Below are positions 45,378 to 55,406 of a stretch of DNA of 64,000 nt, in pieces. The notes under the pieces were generated by a model that saw nothing but the letters and a program-made list of their open reading frames with translations, did not search any database and was not told the origin of the DNA. The stretch comes from JALONO01 sp038209965 (GTDB taxonomy: Bacteria; Bacteroidota; Bacteroidia; Cytophagales; Thermoflexibacteraceae): assembly GCA_038209965.1 (NCBI GenBank), contig JBBQXF010000004.1, positions 1 through 64,000 on the forward strand, written 5' to 3'. The translations under genes and the position numbers were made by a program. How positions within the stretch are numbered: position 1 is the first letter of the stretch; every line of letters starts with the position of its first letter.

Positions 45378-47276
45378 TCACAGCCACTCCCAGCCGCTCC
45401 GGTAAGCGCCGTGGGTGTCTTGATAAGCTAAAAAAGACTTGTAAAATGGGTGGCTTGCAATAGTAGCACTGTCACCCATGACTACAAGTCTTTTTTTTGC
45501 CCGGGTCATCGCTACGTTCATCCGTCGGGTGTCTTTTAGGAAGCCCAGCTCCCCGCGCTCATTGGTGCGCACCAAACTGATGTAAATAACATCGCATTCT
45601 TGCCCCTGGAAACTGTCAACTGTATCGATATCGGTTTGGGGCGGCAACGCTATTTTTTGCAATAAACTCGCGAGCAGGATTGCTTGTTTTTTATACGGGG
45701 AGATGATTCCCAGCGAAAGGCGTTCCCGGTCAACAGACGAAGGGAGTACAGATAAAAAATTCACTAGGTGGGTGACAAGCAAATCTGCCTCACCCCGATT
45801 ACTCAAACTCCCGCTTTCGGGATCGGTGTTTTCCTCGAAGCCACACCCGGCCGTATCCACAAATTCCAACGCGGGAAAATCGGCTCCCACCAACCAACCA
45901 GCAACCCCCGGATCGGCCTCCAATTGGCCCTGATAAAACTGTTCGTTGGGAAACCCCATAATATCGGTGTGCATCCGGTATTGGCGGCGCAGCATCACAT
46001 CGGCCCGGCCTGCGCCCTGGTGGCGGGCCATGCACTTCTCGAACAGGGTTTTGGCCAAGCCTTGGCGGGCCGCCGCCACCGATTTGACCGTCGGCGGCAA
46101 TTGTTGGTGATCGCCAGCCATCACCACCCGGTCGGCCCGCAAGATCGGCAGCCAGCAACCCGGCTCCAATGCTTGGGCCGCTTCATCGATGAACACCGTG
46201 GCAAAGCGCCGCTTGCCCAACAGCCGGTTGGCGGATCCCACCAGCGTGGCCGTGATGGCTTGGGCCTTGTTGAGCAGTTCTTCCACCATGAATTTCTCGA
46301 GCGCGGTGGCTTCGTGCAGGCATTGTTTGGCTTCGGCAAACAACAATCGCCGTTGCTCCCGTTCGGCGGGGCCAAAATTGCGCTTGTATTTATGGGCCAT
46401 GTCACGGAAGATCTCCGCGTCCTTGCGCAATTTTTTCAGTTCCTTGAACCGGGGGTGGCGGGCCAGTTGGCCGTCAAGCGTGTAGGGCAGCACTTCAGCC
46501 CCCACCCGGGCAGGGTTGCCCACCCGCAGCACGCGCACCCCCGCGAGGGCCAATTTTTCGGAAAGTAAATCGACGGCGGCATTGCTGGGGGCCGTTACCA
46601 GTACCTGGGACTCGTGTTTGAGCACCATGCCAATAGTGGCCACCAACGTGGTGGTTTTGCCCGTGCCCGGTGGCCCGTGGACGATGGCCAAGTCTCGGGC
46701 CGCCAATACTAGGTTCAAAGCTTCGTTTTGGGCTTCGTTCAGGGTTGGCAAGGCCACTAAGGCTGGCAGTTCCCAAAAACTGGCTGCTTTTTTGCCCAAC
46801 AGCACGTCGCGCAGTTCGGCCAGCCGCGATCGATCGGCCTGCATTACCTCGCGCAGGGCGCGTTCCATTTCTTGGTAACTCGTGTTGTCAAACAGCAAAT
46901 CGATCCCCAGCTTCCCCTCGTCGGCCCAATCAGGCAATTCTTCCACCTCAAAAGCAATTTTGACCCGGTCAGGCCAGAGTGATACGATGACTCCGGGCAC
47001 CGATCCGATCGGCTTCCCATCGGCTTGGGCAAACAGGCCCACTGCACTGCCCACTTGAAACACATTTGGCCCATCGGCCCGGGCATTTTTTTCCAGTGTG
47101 AGGTAAAGCCGCTCACCAGTCCCGATTTCGGAGGCGTGGATTTGCAGCGGATACCAACAATAGCCCCGTGCGCGCCGTTCGTGCAAGGGTGACTGGAGGA
47201 CTTGCTGCTGGTAATTTCGGTAATCCTCATCGCGCTCGAGGTGAAGCAACTCGAGTACTTTAGCCAGTTCAGACAT
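45378..47276 (-). CDS. Superfamily 1B (UPF1/IGHMBP2-like) helicase
   Basis: 632 residues from ATG 47276 (MSELAKVLELLHLERDEDY); the 57-residue upstream extension is unlikely. Beta-barrel 1B domain at about 75-150 (YPLQIHASEIGTGERLYLTLE). Helicase motifs: Walker A HGPPGTGKTTTLV, Ia VTAPSNAAVDLL, II FIDEAAQAL, III MAGDHQQLPPTV, V IDTVDSFQGQECDVIY and VI RRMNVAMTRAKKRLVV. Probably a 5'-3' DNA/RNA helicase in nucleic-acid maintenance. Confidence 0.93.
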   Translation of the reverse strand: MSELAKVLELLHLERDEDYRNYQQQVLQSPLHERRARGYCWYPLQIHASEIGTGERLYLTLEKNARADGPNVFQVGSAVGLFAQADGKPIGSVPGVIVSLWPDRVKIAFEVEELPDWADEGKLGIDLLFDNTSYQEMERALREVMQADRSRLAELRDVLLGKKAASFWELPALVALPTLNEAQNEALNLVLAARDLAIVHGPPGTGKTTTLVATIGMVLKHESQVLVTAPSNAAVDLLSEKLALAGVRVLRVGNPARVGAEVLPYTLDGQLARHPRFKELKKLRKDAEIFRDMAHKYKRNFGPAEREQRRLLFAEAKQCLHEATALEKFMVEELLNKAQAITATLVGSANRLLGKRRFATVFIDEAAQALEPGCWLPILRADRVVMAGDHQQLPPTVKSVAAARQGLAKTLFEKCMARHQGAGRADVMLRRQYRMHTDIMGFPNEQFYQGQLEADPGVAGWLVGADFPALEFVDTAGCGFEENTDPESGSLSNRGEADLLVTHLVNFLSVLPSSVDRERLSLGIISPYKKQAILLASLLQKIALPPQTDIDTVDSFQGQECDVIYISLVRTNERGELGFLKDTRRMNVAMTRAKKRLVVMGDSATIASHPFYKSFLAYQDTHGAYRSGWEWL

Positions 47277-47584
47277 GGGCGGTTGGAGAAAAATCAGTTT
47301 TGCCGCCGTTGCTGGTCGTAAGGGCTCGGGCTTGGAATATGCCCTAAAAATAGCTGGTTTTCCGGGATTGGCCCGCCAAAATGAAAAAGCCGGGCAAATA
47401 TCCACTCGCGATCTCCTTTTTCTAAATCCAAGTACCAAATGCAACACCGGGCAGTCCGCTCAAACAAAACGTGGCGGGTTTGGTATGGAGCGGGACGGTT
47501 GGCCGGGTTATTAATCTCGGTGGGGCACTTATACAACTCCAATATTTTTGTATCTTTGGCACAGTGAACCAAATCCGTTTACAC
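47277..47584. other. Divergent intergenic region, no gene
   Basis: 308 bases between the helicase and DUF6011 genes. A perfect TATCTTTG (TAnnTTTG form) at 47551-47558, 27 bases before the DUF6011 ATG, is the only promoter-like signal; no clear -33 TTTG accompanies it. Confidence 0.5.
47551..47558 (+). promoter_or_regulatory. Candidate -7 element for the DUF6011 gene
   Basis: TATCTTTG matches TAnnTTTG; the ATG is at 47585. The -33 part is not evident. Confidence 0.35.
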
Positions 47585-48013
47585 ATGAACTGTGTCCTTT
47601 GCAACAAGCCTATTACTGACCCCAAGAGCTTGGAGCGCGGGGTTGGGCCCGACTGTTGGGAGCAAATGAAAGCAGACCTGACCAAGCATTTGGGCCAATT
47701 TGGGGATCGGTACTGTGGCAAGTTTGACGGTGAGGTGGTGCTGATGCGCGGCATTGATGGCGCACCGATGACCAACATTGCGCACAAGCTCCTCATGCAC
47801 AGCCCGAGCGGATATGAATGGGGCTTCAACGGCAAAGGCCCGGCCGATCTGGCACTCAATATTTTGCTCCAGTTTGCCCGCGCCGACGTGGCCATTCGGT
47901 TGCACCAGCAGTTTAAGCAAGACTTTTTGGTCAAACTGCCCAAAGATGGCGGAAAAATAAATGGCCTGGCGATCACGAAGTGGGTGGAAGGCAAAACCAT
48001 GACGCTTTTTTGA
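47585..48013 (+). CDS. DUF6011-domain protein with zinc-ribbon-like N-terminus
   Basis: 142 residues, ATG at 47585. The N-terminus MNCVLCNKPITDPKSLERG then GVGPDCWEQM carries the C-x2-C ... G-x-G-P-x-C pattern of DUF6011, a small treble-clef-like zinc module. The rest is alpha/beta with a helix LALNILLQFARADVAIRLHQQF and no catalytic motif. Cytoplasmic, function unknown; DUF6011 is usually found attached to other domains or in phage-related proteins. Confidence 0.8.
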   Translation: MNCVLCNKPITDPKSLERGVGPDCWEQMKADLTKHLGQFGDRYCGKFDGEVVLMRGIDGAPMTNIAHKLLMHSPSGYEWGFNGKGPADLALNILLQFARADVAIRLHQQFKQDFLVKLPKDGGKINGLAITKWVEGKTMTLF

Positions 48014-48072
48014 ACTACTCAACCCTTTGATTACTAATTTCGTACTTGGCAATGTATTCAAACCAACCACAG

Positions 48073-48693
48073 ATGATGAGCTTTATCAAGCTTTGCCTAT
48101 TTTCTATCTGCCTGCTCACCGCCTCATTGGCAGTGGGCCAAACTGACAGCACCAAGGCCAGCCGTCGGGCCGAAAAGGAAGATCGGCCGCCCTCCGCTTT
48201 TTGGGAACGCACCCGTTTCGGGGGCAATTTTGCCCTCCAACTGGGCTTCAACACCTTTATTGACGTGTCGCCCACTCTTACCCATATCGTGAGCGACAAA
48301 CTGCAAGTGGGTGGCGGGGTCACTTTTATGTACGTCCGTTTCACGGCGTTCAACCCGTTTACCGGGGCCCAAGTGCGGCAGCCGGGCAACGCCATCTTCG
48401 GGGGGCGGGTTTTCACCCGGTTCTTCCCGGTGAGTGCGCTGCCCCAGATTTTTCTACAGGGCGAATTGGAATCGCTCAATGTGCTCTACCCACGGTACAA
48501 TGCCGCCACCGGCGATTTTGATCGGGTGCGGGGCTTTGTGCCGGGTGCATTTATCGGAGGGGGCTATTTTCAGGGTGTGAGCAACCGCTCCGGCTTTACG
48601 CTGTCGGTGCTCTACAACTTGCTGTATGAGCAAAATCGCCTGCGCTCCCCTTATGGCAGCCCGTGGGTGATCCGGGCCGGCTTCCAGTTGTAG
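48073..48693 (+). CDS. Outer-membrane beta-barrel protein
   Basis: 206 residues from ATG 48073 or 48076; ATG 48052 would add seven polar residues ahead of the signal peptide (FIKLCLFSICLLTASLAVGQ). The mature protein has alternating strands (FGGNFALQLGFNTFIDVSP, ISDKLQVGGGVTFMYV-like, FGGRVFTRFFP, FTLSVLYNLLYEQN) and ends in the barrel-terminal VIRAGFQL. Small porin-like family; substrate or role unknown. Terminates at a bidirectional hairpin shared with susD. Confidence 0.8.
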   Translation: MMSFIKLCLFSICLLTASLAVGQTDSTKASRRAEKEDRPPSAFWERTRFGGNFALQLGFNTFIDVSPTLTHIVSDKLQVGGGVTFMYVRFTAFNPFTGAQVRQPGNAIFGGRVFTRFFPVSALPQIFLQGELESLNVLYPRYNAATGDFDRVRGFVPGAFIGGGYFQGVSNRSGFTLSVLYNLLYEQNRLRSPYGSPWVIRAGFQL

Positions 48694-48732
48694 CAGTTGA
48701 CCGGCCCCGGGCGTTTCAGCGGAAGTGACACA

Positions 48733-48780
48733 AAAAAACAACCCGTCAAAGATGATAAAATCTTCGGCGGGTTGTTTTTT
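48733..48780. terminator. Bidirectional terminator between barrel gene and susD
   Basis: AAAAAACAACCCG (48733-48745) and CGGGTTGTTTTTT (48768-48780) form a perfect 13-bp stem. An inner AAGAT/ATCTT pair lengthens it. The T/A runs serve both convergent genes. Confidence 0.92.
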
Positions 48781-48820
48781 GGATAATCAGCGGGGCATTG
48801 GAGCGTTGGAACTGCTTGCG

Positions 48821-50275
48821 CTAGGGCCGCTTGTCCCACCAGAGTTTGGTGGTCATCACATCGGGGCCTTGGCGGGCCACGGCGGCATCATAGCTCTCTT
48901 TATTCAATCCTTGCTCCGAAGCGGGGTAACGTACCCGGCTAGGCACTTGACCGTTGGTTTCGCCCGGATTGGCAATGGGCTGTAGGCGCGGAAAACCCGT
49001 TCGGCGGAACTCGGCCCAGCCTTCAAAACCATTGGGGTAAAGGGCCACCCATTTTTGGGTAATGATCCGTTCTAGCGTACCATTGTACTGCACGGCATTT
49101 TGGGCCAAATAAGCCGTAATTTGTGGATCAGGCACCCCACGCCGTTGCATATTGGCGCGAATGCCCGCTTCAAACAGGCTTCGGGCATCACCCGGCCCCC
49201 AGCCTTTGAGCACGGCCTCCGCTTGCAAAAAGCACACCTCGTCGAACATCAGCACGGGAATGGCCGCGCCCTCGGCCCGGATGGCCGGCCCCGGTTGCGA
49301 GAAGTTTTCCCGGGCAAAATTCGCCTGGCCAAGCTGCACCGCATTAAGACCATTGGGCAGCCCTGCAAAACGCGCCGGGTTGGTGTTGGGCACAGGGGCC
49401 GCAAACACGGGCAGACGCGGGTCGTTGAGGTCGGTCAACACATCCACCATCGCCTTGCTCACCCGGAACTCATTGAAATTGAACAAGATAGCCAAGGGAT
49501 TGCGATTGACAAACTGGCCGGTGGTAAAGGTGACCATTTGGGCGTTGTCGGCATTGCTGGCCAAAAAGCGGTTTTCGGTCATCAGGGCCCGCACTTCTTG
49601 CTGGGCGAAGGCCGGGTCGGCACTGCTTGTGCGCAAGGCCAACCGCAGGCGCAACGAGTTGGCAAACCGGCGCCAGCGATCCAAGTTGTCATTGTAAAGG
49701 ATGTCGGCCGCACCATAACGCGATAGTTGGGCGGGGTCGATCTGGGCGGCTGCTTCGCGCAGCTCTTTGATCATGTCCTTGTAGATAAACTCTTGGGTGT
49801 CATATTTTGGCCGCGTGTTGAGCTGGAGGCCTTGTCCCGCCTCGCTGTAGGGCACTTCGCCCCAATAGTCGGTCACGCGGTGAAACAACCAAGCCCGCCA
49901 GATCCTGGCCAACGCTACCTTGTTGATCGCCCTCGGATCAGTCCCCGCTATGCGGATGGTCTCTTGGGTGTTGATGATAAAGTTTGAATAATAATTGTTC
50001 CAAAATGATTGGAGCCAGCCTGGATTGGTCTCCAAACGATCCGTTTGGAAGCCGGGCGAATTGTTGGCAAAAAACTGGCAGTAGAAATCGGCGTGCAGGT
50101 TTTGGCCGATTTGGTACAAGTCCCAGTTGAGCGCGCCGTTGCGCAGGGCCCCAGTAAAAAGCAGATCGGGAGAAATGCTCGTAGTGGCCCGGGGATCGGT
50201 ATTTATTTCCTCAAATTTGCCGGTACAGCCAAAGGCCAACCACAAGCAAAGGGGGAGATATAATAGTTTTTTCAT
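48821..50275 (-). CDS. SusD/RagB-type nutrient-binding lipoprotein
   Basis: 484 residues from ATG 50275, which places the lipobox (LAFGC) correctly; ATG 50299 would extend the signal peptide by eight residues. The start of the mature part (FEEINTDPRATTSISPDLLFTGAL) and HRVTDYWGEVPYSEAG block are typical of the SusD-like_2 subfamily with TPR-like helices; the C-terminal half has TQKWVALYPNGFEGWAEFRRTGFP. Surface lipoprotein that lids the SusC transporter encoded 59 bases upstream. Substrate unknown: no glycosidase or peptidase gene adjoins. Confidence 0.93.
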   Translation of the reverse strand: MKKLLYLPLCLWLAFGCTGKFEEINTDPRATTSISPDLLFTGALRNGALNWDLYQIGQNLHADFYCQFFANNSPGFQTDRLETNPGWLQSFWNNYYSNFIINTQETIRIAGTDPRAINKVALARIWRAWLFHRVTDYWGEVPYSEAGQGLQLNTRPKYDTQEFIYKDMIKELREAAAQIDPAQLSRYGAADILYNDNLDRWRRFANSLRLRLALRTSSADPAFAQQEVRALMTENRFLASNADNAQMVTFTTGQFVNRNPLAILFNFNEFRVSKAMVDVLTDLNDPRLPVFAAPVPNTNPARFAGLPNGLNAVQLGQANFARENFSQPGPAIRAEGAAIPVLMFDEVCFLQAEAVLKGWGPGDARSLFEAGIRANMQRRGVPDPQITAYLAQNAVQYNGTLERIITQKWVALYPNGFEGWAEFRRTGFPRLQPIANPGETNGQVPSRVRYPASEQGLNKESYDAAVARQGPDVMTTKLWWDKRP

Positions 50276-50334
50276 GGAGAAAAGTCTTTTTGAAACCATT
50301 TTACAAATCAGTTGGGGGTACAGTCTGGGGTGGC

Positions 50335-53300
50335 TTAGAACGTAACGTTCAAGTTGAAGCCCAGGCTGCGGGTACTGGGAAACGCCGCCGACTCAATGCC
50401 CTGCACGTTGGAGGTGTTGTAGCTGCTCACATCAGGATCAAACCCGGGCAAACTGGATACCAACAGGGCCAAGTTGCGGCCTACCAACGACAAGCTGACA
50501 GCATTAAAGGGCAGGCTTTTCAGCTGTTGCTTGGTAAAGGTGTAGCCCAGGGTCACTTCGCGCAGTTTGACGAAGGTGCCACTGTAAACGAAAGCCTCGG
50601 CCACGGCCCCATTTTGGGTGGAAATGCGGCGCCAGTAGGATTCTGGATCCACCGAGCGAGTGTTGGGGGTGAAACTGCCATCGGCATTGCGCACTACGCC
50701 CTCCACCAAAATGCCGCCAGTACCGGCATACCAATCGGCCCGGCCCGCGAGGGTCTGGCTGGCATTGCCATTTTCAGAGGCAAAAATATTGGACAGGGAC
50801 AGTAAGTCGCCACCTTTGCGCATATCGATAAGCACATTGGCCCGGAAGCCTTTCCAAGTGAACACATTGTTCACCCCGCCCTGCCACAGGGGCAGGTAAT
50901 TGCCGATCACCACATCTTGAGTGGCGATCAGCGGTAGCCCGGCGGCATCCACAATGGTGCGGCCTTCGGGATCGCGCTGGAAGCCCCGGCCCCGAAAGTC
51001 GCCAAAAGGCTGGCCAGGCGAGGCAGCCACGGTCACGTTGCGATCATTGCCGATGAAAAAGTTGTCTATTCCTGCCCCCGTGGAAATGATCTTGGATCGG
51101 TTGCGGGTGTAGTTCAATTGAACGTCCCAACGCAAGCTGTTTTCCAAATTGATCGGGGTTAACTTGAGGGCAACTTCCCAGCCTTGGTTTTGTACGTTGC
51201 CCGCGTTGATCACCGTGTTGGCGAAGCCCGAGGTGGCACTGATGGGGGGCTGAAAAATCTGGTTAAAGGTGTTTTTCTTGTACCATGTCAGATCCAAGCC
51301 AAAGCGGTTGTCCAAAAAGCGCAAATCAGTACCGATCTCAATGGCTTGGGTAATTTGTGGTTTGAGATCCACATTGGGCAATTGGGTGCGGATGGTGGCC
51401 GTTCCCTGGCCGGCGTGGGGCAGTCCAAGACCATAATTGAGCGCCAATTGGTAGGGTTGGGCCGCGCCGCCCACTTGGGCAATCGATGCCCGGAACTTGC
51501 CGTAGCTCAATGGGCTGTTTTCCCATTTAAAGGCTTCGGTGAGCACAAAGCTCAAACTGGCCGCTGGGTAAAAGTAGGACCAATTGGCCGGCGATAGCGT
51601 GGAGGCCCAATCGTTGCGGGCCGACAGATCCAAATACAAGTAGTTGCGGTAGTTGGCTTGGGCGGAGGCAAAAACAGAGTTTACCCGTCGCTCACTAATG
51701 CCGTACAGCGGGACTGGGGCCGCACCGTTGGCAATGGTGAACAAGTTGGGCACGTTGAGGCCCGCCGTCTGGGCACCCACCTCTTCAAACTTGGAAATGC
51801 GCATGTTGCCGCCACCATTGCCACTGATGGTCAGGTTATTACTGATTTTCTTGTTAAAAGAAAGCAAAACATCCAAATTGGTTTCCACCACATTATGGTT
51901 GGTGAGCACAAACTTGGCCCGATCGCGCGAGCTTTCAAATAGCGTGCGGGTGGCGGTGCGTTCCTCCATGCGGTGGTTGTAGTAATCGGTGCCGCCCCGA
52001 ACCTGTAAGTTCAGCCAATCGGTAAATTGGTATTTGACGCTGGCAAAAGTGATGATGCGGTTCATCAAATCTTGGTTGGTATTGTTGTTTATTGACCAAA
52101 AGGGATTTTGGCGGCGGCTGGTCAAGAAGCCGTTGGCTGGATCTACGCCAGTGGCGGCCCAAGTGACTGGGTTGCCGTTAGGATCTTGGTAGGGGCGCAG
52201 ATCGTCCAACCGGATGCTGCGCGGCATGTAGAGAAAACCATACACTGGGTTGTCGGGGTTGTCGGTCAGGTTGGGCCGATTAAACGAATTCTGCCGAATG
52301 TAATTTGCTTTTACATCAATGGAAAGCCGCTTGGTCAATTGGGCAGTGCTCCGCACCGTAAAATTGAGCCGATCCAGCGTGCTGTTTGGCATGATGCCCC
52401 GGTTGTTCATGCTGCCCACTGAGAAGCGCACGGTGGCCTTTTCGTTGCCCGCATTAAGGGCTATATTATTGTTGAAGGTTTGCCCGGTGCGGTAAAAGTC
52501 GCTGATATTGTCGGGTTGGGCCTCGTAAGGGCGCACTTGGCCTGTCCAGTCGCGGACAGCCTGGCCGGTCATGCGGGGGCCCCAGCTCGATTCAATGTTG
52601 CGCGGGATGGTAAGGGTGCCATCGGCCCCTGTGGGCAGTACGCCACCGACTCCCTGGCCATACTCATTCTGGAAATCGGGCAGCACCAAGGGCCGCTCAA
52701 AAGTGGCATTGGTATTGAATTGGATCCCGATGCCCTTGCGGGTGATGCCTTTTTTGGTCGTGATCATGATTACCCCAGCGGCGGCCCGCTCCCCATACAG
52801 GGCAGCAGCATTGGGCCCGGTCAGTACGTCGATCCGCTCCACATCATCCGGGTTGATGAGCGAAATGCCAGTTCCATAGTCGATGCCCCCAAAACGGCCA
52901 GGAGTTCGGTTGTTGGTGTTGTCCATCGGTACGCCATCGATGACGATCAGGGCGTTGTTGTCGGTACCGCCCAATGAGTTGGCCCCGCGCAGCACAATGC
53001 GGGTGGAACCGCCCGGCCCCGAGGCCGACTGGGAGAGCTGCATTCCCGGAACCCGGCCCTGCAACGAGTTGACCACGTTCACTTCCCGGGCCAAGGTCAG
53101 GTCTTCGCCCTTCACCGATTGTACGGCATAGCCCAGCCCATCTTTATCGCGCTCGATGCCCAGCGAAGTGACCACCACTTCTTTGAGGGTTTTCACATCC
53201 ACCCGCAGGACAACATTGATGATCGACTGGCTGCCCACAGTTTCTTCGCGGGTTTCATAGCCGATGAAACTAAACACCAACACGGCATCGGTGGTGGTCA

Positions 53301-53493
53301 AGTTGATTTTGTAATTTCCTTCGGCATCAGTGGTGGTGCCGGTTTGGGTGTTTTTGACGCGAATGTTCACCCCAGGCAGTCCGTTCGGATCTTCGACGGC
53401 TGTCACCTTGCCACTGATCAGGCGCGTTTGGGCCAAGGCCGAACCGCTAGAAATCCCTAAAAGCCAGAGACTTAGTAGTAAAATGTGTTTCAT
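50335..53493 (-). CDS. SusC/RagA-type TonB-linked outer-membrane transporter
   Basis: 1052 residues, ATG at 53493, signal peptide ending SALAQ. Carboxypeptidase-regulatory-like domain (ISGKVTAVEDPNGLPGVNIRVKN, about 25-105), SusC signature LKEVVVTSLGIERDKDGLGYAVQ, plug (GRVPGMQLSQSASGPGGSTRIVLRG ... LYGERAAAGVIMITTKKG), then a 22-stranded barrel ending NLNVTF. With the SusD partner downstream it imports large nutrients. A 12-base imperfect direct repeat (TTATTCTCAAAT) lies just before the start codon. Confidence 0.96.
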   Translation of the reverse strand: MKHILLLSLWLLGISSGSALAQTRLISGKVTAVEDPNGLPGVNIRVKNTQTGTTTDAEGNYKINLTTTDAVLVFSFIGYETREETVGSQSIINVVLRVDVKTLKEVVVTSLGIERDKDGLGYAVQSVKGEDLTLAREVNVVNSLQGRVPGMQLSQSASGPGGSTRIVLRGANSLGGTDNNALIVIDGVPMDNTNNRTPGRFGGIDYGTGISLINPDDVERIDVLTGPNAAALYGERAAAGVIMITTKKGITRKGIGIQFNTNATFERPLVLPDFQNEYGQGVGGVLPTGADGTLTIPRNIESSWGPRMTGQAVRDWTGQVRPYEAQPDNISDFYRTGQTFNNNIALNAGNEKATVRFSVGSMNNRGIMPNSTLDRLNFTVRSTAQLTKRLSIDVKANYIRQNSFNRPNLTDNPDNPVYGFLYMPRSIRLDDLRPYQDPNGNPVTWAATGVDPANGFLTSRRQNPFWSINNNTNQDLMNRIITFASVKYQFTDWLNLQVRGGTDYYNHRMEERTATRTLFESSRDRAKFVLTNHNVVETNLDVLLSFNKKISNNLTISGNGGGNMRISKFEEVGAQTAGLNVPNLFTIANGAAPVPLYGISERRVNSVFASAQANYRNYLYLDLSARNDWASTLSPANWSYFYPAASLSFVLTEAFKWENSPLSYGKFRASIAQVGGAAQPYQLALNYGLGLPHAGQGTATIRTQLPNVDLKPQITQAIEIGTDLRFLDNRFGLDLTWYKKNTFNQIFQPPISATSGFANTVINAGNVQNQGWEVALKLTPINLENSLRWDVQLNYTRNRSKIISTGAGIDNFFIGNDRNVTVAASPGQPFGDFRGRGFQRDPEGRTIVDAAGLPLIATQDVVIGNYLPLWQGGVNNVFTWKGFRANVLIDMRKGGDLLSLSNIFASENGNASQTLAGRADWYAGTGGILVEGVVRNADGSFTPNTRSVDPESYWRRISTQNGAVAEAFVYSGTFVKLREVTLGYTFTKQQLKSLPFNAVSLSLVGRNLALLVSSLPGFDPDVSSYNTSNVQGIESAAFPSTRSLGFNLNVTF

Positions 53494-53637
53494 TTGAGAA
53501 TAATATTTGAGAATAAAATAAGACCTTCCCCTACCATGGGAAGTGATTTGACCAGAAACTTACAGTTTTTTGGATGATTCTTAAAATAAATAGAGGTTTA
53601 TGTAGAAAACTTGGTGATTATTTGGCCCGCTGCTTCC

Positions 53638-55116
53638 CTATACCTGCCCGGCCATGCCCAAGGCCGTGCGCAAAGCCCGTAGTTTGTGGTTCACTTCTTC
53701 CAGTTCGGTTGCTTCGTCCGATTTGAACACCGCGCCCACACCTGCTTGGTAGTGCAGGCGGTTATCCACGCTGAGGAATGAGCGGATAATGATCGCTTGG
53801 TTGAAATCGCCGTTGAAGCCCATGAACCCGATGCAGCCTCCGTAATGCGCCCGGTTGACCGTCTCGAAGCTATCGATGAGCTGCATGGCCCGGTGCTTGG
53901 GTGCGCCCGAGAGCGTGCCCGCCGGGAACGTATCGGCCACCACTTGGATGGCGCTCGCAAGGTTGTTCAATTTTCCGGTCACTTTGGATACCAAATGGAT
54001 CACGTGCGAATAATATTGCACTTCTTTGTAGGTTTCCACTTGGACTTGGTGGCAGTGGCGGCTCAGATCGTTGCGGGCCAGATCGACCAACATAATGTGC
54101 TCGGCACTTTCTTTGGGGTCGTCCAGTAGTTTTTTGGCCATTTCGGTATCATGGGCATCGTTGCCCGAGCGCCGGAAAGTGCCCGCAATGGGGCGGATCT
54201 GCGCCTGCCCCCCCTTGATGATCAACTGCGACTCGGGCGAGGAACCAAAAATGCGGAAATTGCCATAATCAAAGTAAAATAGATAAGGGGAAGGATTGAT
54301 GGAGCGCAAAGCCCGGTAAACATTGAAGTCATCGCCCCGAAAAGGCTGGGTGAACCGCCGGGAAGGCACAATCTGGAACACTTCGCCCTGCTGGCAGTAA
54401 TGTTTGCACAAACTAACATTGTGCATAAACTCCGCATCAGTCAGGTTAGAGGTTTCTTCGCCCTGTAATTCAAAATGATAGGAAGCAAAGTTTTTGTTCC
54501 GGATCAAGGTTTCTAGCATCGCGATCCCCTCCAGACTGGGCCGAGGATCGGGATCGGCCACCGCGCTTTCTGATTGGTATTCGTGCGCAAAAATGTACAG
54601 CTCTTCATTGAAATGGTTGAGTGCAATCACGTAGCGGAACACCTGATAGCGGATCTGGGGAATATCGACCGTATCATCGACATGCTGCTTGGGCACGAGG
54701 TCAATGTCTTCAAAATATTGCACTGCATCGTAAGCCATGTAGCCAAACAACCCATTGTTGACAAATTTATGGGGATGCGGCGCTGGCGCAAAAGCCCGGG
54801 CAAAAGCGTTGAGCTGGTTTACCACTTGCCGACGTTCGGTGATGGGTTGTGTAATGCGCGATCCATCGGGCAAGTCGATCGTCAGTGTGTCATGCCAAAC
54901 TTCAAACTTGGCCACCGGATCACAACAAATATAAGTGAAGGCATTTTCGTTGCCGTGATAATCAGAACTTTCCAACAGAAATGTATTGGGAAATTTATCG
55001 CGCAGTTTGAGGTAGATGCTCACCGGGGTGACGGTGTCGGCCAATAGCTTTTTGCTCTGGGTAATGACGCGGAATGTCTGGCCAATGGCACTGATATTTT
55101 GGGCAGTGGTTTGCAT
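53638..55116 (-). CDS. trpE: Anthranilate synthase component I
   Basis: 492 residues from ATG 55116; an upstream TTG is less likely. N-terminal region has the tryptophan-feedback-type motif TFLLESSDYH. Chorismate-binding C-domain: PSRRFTQPFRGD, PSPYLFYFDYGNFRIFGSSPESQL, AGTFRRSGNDAHD, VDLARNDLSRHC and GTLSGAPKHRAMQLID. Converts chorismate to anthranilate with a TrpG glutaminase. No other trp gene is in view; the gene is followed by an unrelated susC locus. No attenuator-like leader seen. Confidence 0.94.
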   Translation of the reverse strand: MQTTAQNISAIGQTFRVITQSKKLLADTVTPVSIYLKLRDKFPNTFLLESSDYHGNENAFTYICCDPVAKFEVWHDTLTIDLPDGSRITQPITERRQVVNQLNAFARAFAPAPHPHKFVNNGLFGYMAYDAVQYFEDIDLVPKQHVDDTVDIPQIRYQVFRYVIALNHFNEELYIFAHEYQSESAVADPDPRPSLEGIAMLETLIRNKNFASYHFELQGEETSNLTDAEFMHNVSLCKHYCQQGEVFQIVPSRRFTQPFRGDDFNVYRALRSINPSPYLFYFDYGNFRIFGSSPESQLIIKGGQAQIRPIAGTFRRSGNDAHDTEMAKKLLDDPKESAEHIMLVDLARNDLSRHCHQVQVETYKEVQYYSHVIHLVSKVTGKLNNLASAIQVVADTFPAGTLSGAPKHRAMQLIDSFETVNRAHYGGCIGFMGFNGDFNQAIIIRSFLSVDNRLHYQAGVGAVFKSDEATELEEVNHKLRALRTALGMAGQV

Positions 55117-55183
55117 AACGGGTAAATGGTGATGATCGAACAAGACAGTTTCGGAAAAACTTGGGCCAAGTTGGAAGATTTGG

Positions 55184-55191
55184 CAAACCTA
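55184..55191 (-). promoter_or_regulatory. Candidate -7 element for trpE
   Basis: Minus-strand TAGGTTTG (TAnnTTTG) 67 bases upstream of the trpE ATG. No TTTG is visible at the expected -33 distance. Confidence 0.35.
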
Positions 55192-55406
55192 TTTTAATAA
55201 AGCGGGGCCAGTTTTGAAGTAAAAATAGGATCCTGCTTATAGGTCGGCGGTATTAAAAATTTTGATAATCAGCCTATTAAACTAAAAAGGACTCAATGCC
55301 GACTGCCAAATGTTGGCCCAAGAATGACTAATATCCCTCACACAAAGAAAAGCTTTTTTATCTATTATTGCGTGTTGTAGTTTTTCACCGCTGTCAAAAA
55401 CATGCC

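Noticed and set aside
53494..53520. Direct repeat TTATTCTCAAAT before susC as a regulator site
   Set aside because: Only two imperfect copies in AT-rich sequence; too little to call a binding site.
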